This document shows positions 60,298 through 64,000 of a stretch of 64,000 nucleotides of DNA, in pieces (positions within the stretch are counted from its first letter, which is position 1; every line of letters begins with the position of its first letter). This stretch comes from an uncultured Lachnospiraceae bacterium (GTDB lineage Bacteria; Bacillota; Clostridia; Lachnospirales; Lachnospiraceae). The notes under the pieces are model-generated. The model worked only from the letters and a program-made list of their open reading frames with translations, made no database searches and had not been told where the DNA came from. The position numbers and the translations under genes are program-made. The DNA lies in assembly GCA_910578645.1 (NCBI GenBank), contig CAJTQI010000001.1, positions 1 to 64,000 on the forward strand, read 5' to 3'.

Positions 60298-61623
60298 ATG
60301 GGTATTAGAATGAAAAGTGAAAGATTTGACGCAATTGTCATACCTGATAATTTGTCACAGCGTGTACGAGAGGGAATCAGACAGGGGGAAAAGATATATA
60401 TGAAAAATAAACGCAAGAAGATTATGATAAGAGTCGCAACGGCGGCAGCGGCATTATTCGTTTGTATGGGCGTGTTTGCCTCACAGCCGGCGCTGGCATC
60501 CAAGATTCCGGTCATTCGGAATATTTTCAAGTTGCTACAGGGGGATTATTCTTACCAGGGTGATTTGGATTCCGTGGCGCATAAACTGGAGGAGCCGGAA
60601 GACACTGGGAAGAATTATGGAGAAGACCAGTCAGGAAGCGGAGAAGCCGGCAGTGCTACAGAAGGGCAGGACGGTATAGAAGGAACAGATGGCAATGCTG
60701 TAAATTCTGCTTATACCAAGACGGTGGACGGTGTTACGATTTCCATATCGGAGACATATTGTTCCGTGGAAGCAATTTATTTATCGCTTATGATTAAAAG
60801 CGAGGAAGCTTTCCCGGAAACGATGATGGATATGAGCGAGCAGCCGATTATTTATGTACGGGGAGAGGCTAACTACTCTTTCAGGCCGGCGGGAGGAGAA
60901 GCGGAAGGAATGGCAAACGGCGGCACGGGCACCCTTGAGGGCGCTTTTCTGGACGAACATACTTACGCGGGTATTTTCCGCATTGATATCATAGATATTA
61001 CAGGGAACGATGACGCAATCAAAGAAAAGTACTATGCGTTGGATGCTTTTGATATGAATTTCTGCATTAATCAAATTATCGGGGACAAGGCGGAGCCGGA
61101 ACCGCTTGATTACCGTGGGAAGACGCAGGCGGAGATAGATGCCATGTCGGATGAAGAGTGGAGTGCATTTATGGCTGAGATTACGCCGCCGGACAGAAAC
61201 CAATTCCCGAACAAATATGAGAACTGGTGGTTTGACGGGCCCTTTGAGTACGAGTTTCATATAGAGATGGATAAAGATGGCGCACAGGTTGTTACGGTAG
61301 ATGAGATGAACGAGACAGGTGCGGGGTTATATCAGATTGTAAAGACACGGTTTGAGATTACCGTGGAAGAAAAGTGTAGCGAGGAGCGTACAAGGAGCGG
61401 TGTGTTCATGGTAGTTCTGGACGCAGACGGAGAGATGCTCCCTTACGGCGGCAGTAGTTATGCGGATACTTATGCCATCAATGGAAGGGATGTATCCAAG
61501 GTATACGTGTATGTCTGCGATTATGTAGAGTATATGGACGACATCAAGGGACATCGCAAGGATGCGGATTTCAAGCAGATTCTTGAAGAGAGAGCGCTGT
61601 ACGGTAAGGAGATTGTATTTTGA
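60298..61623 (+). CDS. DUF4179 membrane protein, probable anti-sigma partner
   Basis: 441 residues from ATG 60298 (ATG 60310 possible). A short basic cytoplasmic N-terminus (1-42), one TM (about 43-60, RVATAAAALFVCMGVFAS), then a large external domain beginning ALASKIPVIRNIFKLLQGDY, the DUF4179 signature, with a Gly/Glu/Ser linker before VDGVTISISETYCSVEAIYLSLMI. Sigma plus DUF4179 pairs are common in Clostridia; the sensed signal is unknown. Confidence 0.8.
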   Translation: MGIRMKSERFDAIVIPDNLSQRVREGIRQGEKIYMKNKRKKIMIRVATAAAALFVCMGVFASQPALASKIPVIRNIFKLLQGDYSYQGDLDSVAHKLEEPEDTGKNYGEDQSGSGEAGSATEGQDGIEGTDGNAVNSAYTKTVDGVTISISETYCSVEAIYLSLMIKSEEAFPETMMDMSEQPIIYVRGEANYSFRPAGGEAEGMANGGTGTLEGAFLDEHTYAGIFRIDIIDITGNDDAIKEKYYALDAFDMNFCINQIIGDKAEPEPLDYRGKTQAEIDAMSDEEWSAFMAEITPPDRNQFPNKYENWWFDGPFEYEFHIEMDKDGAQVVTVDEMNETGAGLYQIVKTRFEITVEEKCSEERTRSGVFMVVLDADGEMLPYGGSSYADTYAINGRDVSKVYVYVCDYVEYMDDIKGHRKDADFKQILEERALYGKEIVF

Positions 61624-61668
61624 TAAAATAACATTTTATGCATTTTTTGGAGCAAGAAAAAAATAAGC

Positions 61669-61912
61669 GCTCTGATGAGAAAATTTACAGTGCCGTGTAT
61701 CATTTCGTTATTGATTGCGGCACTGTATAATATTGTGGAGCAAATTTTCATAGCGAATGCGGCAAACAATGTGGTATTTCCTTTGACGGTGGTGGCGTTA
61801 GCGCAGGCGGTTATGATTGGAGACTTATGCTTGCGCGGATTACGGCGGGAATCCCGTTCTATATGTTTGGACAGGCGCTCATGCTGTTAAATAATTTGAA
61901 AAAACAAATGTA
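61669..61912 (+). pseudogene. MATE-family efflux transporter remnant
   Basis: Reads MRKFTVPCIISLLIAALYNI onward to QIFIANAANNVVFPLTVVAL, the first two TM helices of a MATE pump, with the usual loop deleted between ANA and NNVVFP. After a frame change it reads RITAGIPFYMFGQAL, from a later TM region, then stops. Most of the gene (about 450 residues) is missing. It cannot be functional. Confidence 0.75.
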
Positions 61913-62397
61913 AATTTTGGTAAAACACTCCTGAATGGGGAATTTTTAATCTTCAATTGAGGGATTTGTGCCAGCGCACTGCCTGTCGCAAACTCGTAAT
62001 CTATGTATGGACTTGAACAATAAAGCAGCGCAGAATCGGGAAAAAAATATCCGTTAGTATTATTCCGGCATGATGCAGGTTTCTGCTTGTATGATGTAAA
62101 GGAACCGTTGCTTCAGGGCAACGGCGCGACGGCATAAGGATGACCCGGCGGACATTCCGTTTATGCGTCAGATGGATTACGCAGACATTAAGATGATTTA
62201 TGATGTCAGGAAAGTGTGGGAAGAATAGATGGAAATAGGCGGACAGGGGACGGCATGGATTTGCCGCAATTAATTCCAACGGTGACTTAATGGGAACCAA
62301 AACCGAATTGTTGTAGAGAGAGAGGCTTTTATATAATGAGAATCAAATAAGAGCCGGCAGAATTTACATGACAGGCAGCGAGACGGAGGGAATGTTG
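61913..62397. other. 485-bp region without an intact gene
   Basis: Holds a perfect CCGTTGC/GCAACGG hairpin (62105-62111 with 62118-62124), the repeated GGCATAAGG..ACCCGGCG block (62131-62150), and a short open stretch reading MRQMDYADIKMIYDVRKVWEE (62166-62228) that looks like coding debris. No gene recognised. Confidence 0.45.
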
Positions 62398-63870
62398 ATG
62401 GACGGGGAAATAAACGGAAAAGTAAAGGACTTGCGGAGTGCGCTTAAGCGGTTGGAAGGTATACCGGGACAGTTAATCGAGACGGACGTGGAGGTGGAGC
62501 CGATGGCGGAACTTGCCGGGGTCTATCGTCATGTGGGTGCCGGGGGAACCTGCATGCGCCCGACAAAAGAAGGGCCTGCCATGATTTTTAACAGAATTAA
62601 GGGTCATCCGGGCGCAAGGGTTGCCATTGGCGTGTTGGCAAGCCGGAGCCGAGTGGCGGCGCTTTTAGGGTGTGAGGCGCACGATTTGGGAAAAAGGCTG
62701 TACGGTTGTGTATCCCATCCTGTTGAGCCGGTGGTGGTTTCCGGGCCGGCGCTGTGTCAGGAGGTGGTGCATCTGGCATCGGAGCCTGGTTTTGACTTGC
62801 GAAGGCTAATCCCGGCGCCCACCAATACCCCGGACGATGCGGGGCCATATATCACCTTGGGGATGTGTTATGCGTCCCACCCGGACACCGGGGCAAGCGA
62901 TGTGACCATCCACAGGCTCTGTATACAGGGCAGGGATGAACTGTCCATCTTTTTTACGCCGGGAGCCAGGCATATCGGCGCCATGGCAGACCGGGCGGAG
63001 GAATTGGGGCAGCGGCTGCCCATTTCTGTCAGCATCGGCGTAGACCCGGCGGTGGAGATTGGCTCCTGTTTCGAGCCGCCCACCACGCCTATGGGATACG
63101 ATGAACTGGCTGTGGCGGGTGCGCTGCGAGGTGAACCGGTGGAGTTGGTGCAGTGCCTTACGGTGAAACAGAGGGCGATTGCCAACGCGGAGTATGTGAT
63201 TGAGGGGGAGGTCATCCCCCATGTGCGGGTGCAGGAGGACCAGTGCAGCCATACCGGTTATGCCATGCCGGAATTTCCGGGATACACAGGGCCTGCAAGC
63301 AGCCAGTGCAGACTGATTAAGGTGACTGCCGTGACACACAGGAAAAATCCGATTATGCAGACTTGCATCGGCCCCAGTGAGGAACACGTGTCCATGGCGG
63401 GCATCCCTACGGAGGCGAGCATTTACGGCATGATTGAGAAAGCCATGCCCGGCAGGCTGCGGAACGTGTACTGTGCCTCTCCAGGCGGGGGCAAATTTAT
63501 GGCGGTGCTCCAGTTCCAGAAGAAATCGCCCAGCGATGAGGGCAGGCAGCGTCAGGCGGCTTTGTTGGCTCTGTCGGTGTTTAGCGAGTTAAAGCATGTG
63601 TTTTTGGTGGACGAGGATGTGGAGCCTTTTGACATGAATGACGTGCTGTGGGCCATGAACACCAGGTTCCAAGGGGATGCGGACATCATCATGATTCCGG
63701 GGGTGCGCTGCCATCCCCTTGACCCATCCAATGACCCGTCCTGCGACCCGAGCATACGGGACCACGGCATTGCGTGTAAAACCATTTTTGACTGTACAGT
63801 CCCCTTTACACAGAAGGCGCGGTTTGAGCGCGCAAAGTTTATGGATGTGGAGCCGGGGCATTGGCTGTAA
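62398..63870 (+). CDS. ubiD: UbiD-family (prenylated-FMN) decarboxylase
   Basis: 490 residues from ATG 62398 (GGAGGG, 7-nt spacing). UbiD enzymes reversibly (de)carboxylate aromatic or alpha,beta-unsaturated acids with prenylated FMN made by UbiX. The start DLRSALKRLEGIPGQL, MIFNRIKGHPGARVAIGVLASRSRVAALLG, TLGMCYASHPDTGASDVTIHR (cofactor region), GYAMPEFPGYTG with the catalytic Glu/Arg/Glu triad regions, and SELKHVFLVDEDVEPFDMNDVLWAMNTRFQ are family hallmarks. The length and the ubiX 16 bp downstream suggest a phenolic-acid or hydroxybenzoate decarboxylase; substrate not readable. Confidence 0.92.
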   Translation: MDGEINGKVKDLRSALKRLEGIPGQLIETDVEVEPMAELAGVYRHVGAGGTCMRPTKEGPAMIFNRIKGHPGARVAIGVLASRSRVAALLGCEAHDLGKRLYGCVSHPVEPVVVSGPALCQEVVHLASEPGFDLRRLIPAPTNTPDDAGPYITLGMCYASHPDTGASDVTIHRLCIQGRDELSIFFTPGARHIGAMADRAEELGQRLPISVSIGVDPAVEIGSCFEPPTTPMGYDELAVAGALRGEPVELVQCLTVKQRAIANAEYVIEGEVIPHVRVQEDQCSHTGYAMPEFPGYTGPASSQCRLIKVTAVTHRKNPIMQTCIGPSEEHVSMAGIPTEASIYGMIEKAMPGRLRNVYCASPGGGKFMAVLQFQKKSPSDEGRQRQAALLALSVFSELKHVFLVDEDVEPFDMNDVLWAMNTRFQGDADIIMIPGVRCHPLDPSNDPSCDPSIRDHGIACKTIFDCTVPFTQKARFERAKFMDVEPGHWL

Positions 63871-63886
63871 AGACAGGGGTAAGTAT

Positions 63887-64000
63887 ATGAAGAAAAGGAT
63901 GATTGTAGCGGCGTCCGGGGCAAGCGGCAGTCCGTTGCTTATACAGTGCCTGAAGATTATCAGGGAGGACGGTTTTTTCGAGACGGATTTGATAATGAGC
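63887..64000 (+). CDS. ubiX: UbiX flavin prenyltransferase, 5-prime part
   Basis: Begins at ATG 63887 (AGGGGTAAG upstream) and runs off the window. MKKRMIVAASGASGSPLLIQ is the UbiX opening with the FMN-binding GASG loop. UbiX prenylates FMN for the adjacent UbiD, 16 bp upstream. Confidence 0.88.
   Translation, partial: MKKRMIVAASGASGSPLLIQCLKIIREDGFFETDLIMS

Noticed and set aside
1..64000. tRNA, rRNA genes and CRISPR arrays
   Set aside because: No T-loop/anticodon pattern, rRNA signature or regularly spaced repeats were seen on either strand.

Overview
The window looks like chromosome of a gut-type anaerobe of the Lachnospiraceae (Clostridia). The evidence is the gene order rho, rpmE, a DUF1385 gene, prmC, prfA; the DUF4250 and DUF4364 genes; an ASKHA corrinoid-activation-type protein; a SIR2/RtcB/PrfH defence-type cargo; and Firmicute-style strong GGAGG ribosome binding sites. 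This assignment is inferred from gene content, not from a search.

Region 1 (1-1198) is a graveyard of mobile DNA: a frameshifted IS256-type transposase fragment and the C-terminal part of a tyrosine integrase. Region 2 (about 1199-32295) is a 31-kb integrated mobile element. Its ends are a 23-bp direct repeat, and its right end carries xis and int. The right repeat lies inside the CIRCE/HrcA operator of clpB and includes the clpB -35 hexamer, so insertion rebuilds operator and promoter next to clpB. The element is a mosaic. An AT-rich defence block (Rpn-like nuclease, a DSR-like SIR2 protein interrupted at a heptanucleotide repeat, a second SIR2-like protein, a candidate structured RNA) is followed by an RNA-repair pair (RtcB, PrfH), an accessory NAD+-dependent DNA ligase, a ParM/ParR-type partition pair downstream of a striking palindrome cluster, a RelB/RelE-type toxin-antitoxin pair, many small proteins, and a DNA-recombination set (DUF932, YqaJ exonuclease, Rad52-like annealing protein). 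The right third is again AT-rich and holds two Rep_trans/MobT-like proteins, ParB, a large orphan protein, an FtsK-type translocase, excisionase and integrase. I see no type IV secretion genes, so an integrative mobilizable or plasmid-like element is more likely than a self-conjugative one.

Region 3 (32300-64000) is mostly housekeeping chromosome: clpB; an S66 peptidase/DUF4250/ASKHA cluster; an Xre repressor divergent from a sigma-like gene; DUF975 with a two-component system; a polysaccharide deacetylase; rarA and a DUF5722 protein; a minus-strand operon of malic enzyme, a radical SAM protein and DUF4364; rho-rpmE-DUF1385-prmC-prfA; a small retropepsin-like pair; a DUF1016 nuclease; an ECF sigma factor with a DUF4179 membrane partner; a decayed MATE transporter; and ubiD-ubiX at the right edge. 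Between these genes lie short fold-back elements, including two inverted 305-bp copies of one MITE-like repeat, one with a perfect 7-bp target duplication.

No tRNA, rRNA or CRISPR array was recognised. Functional names come from motif reading only.
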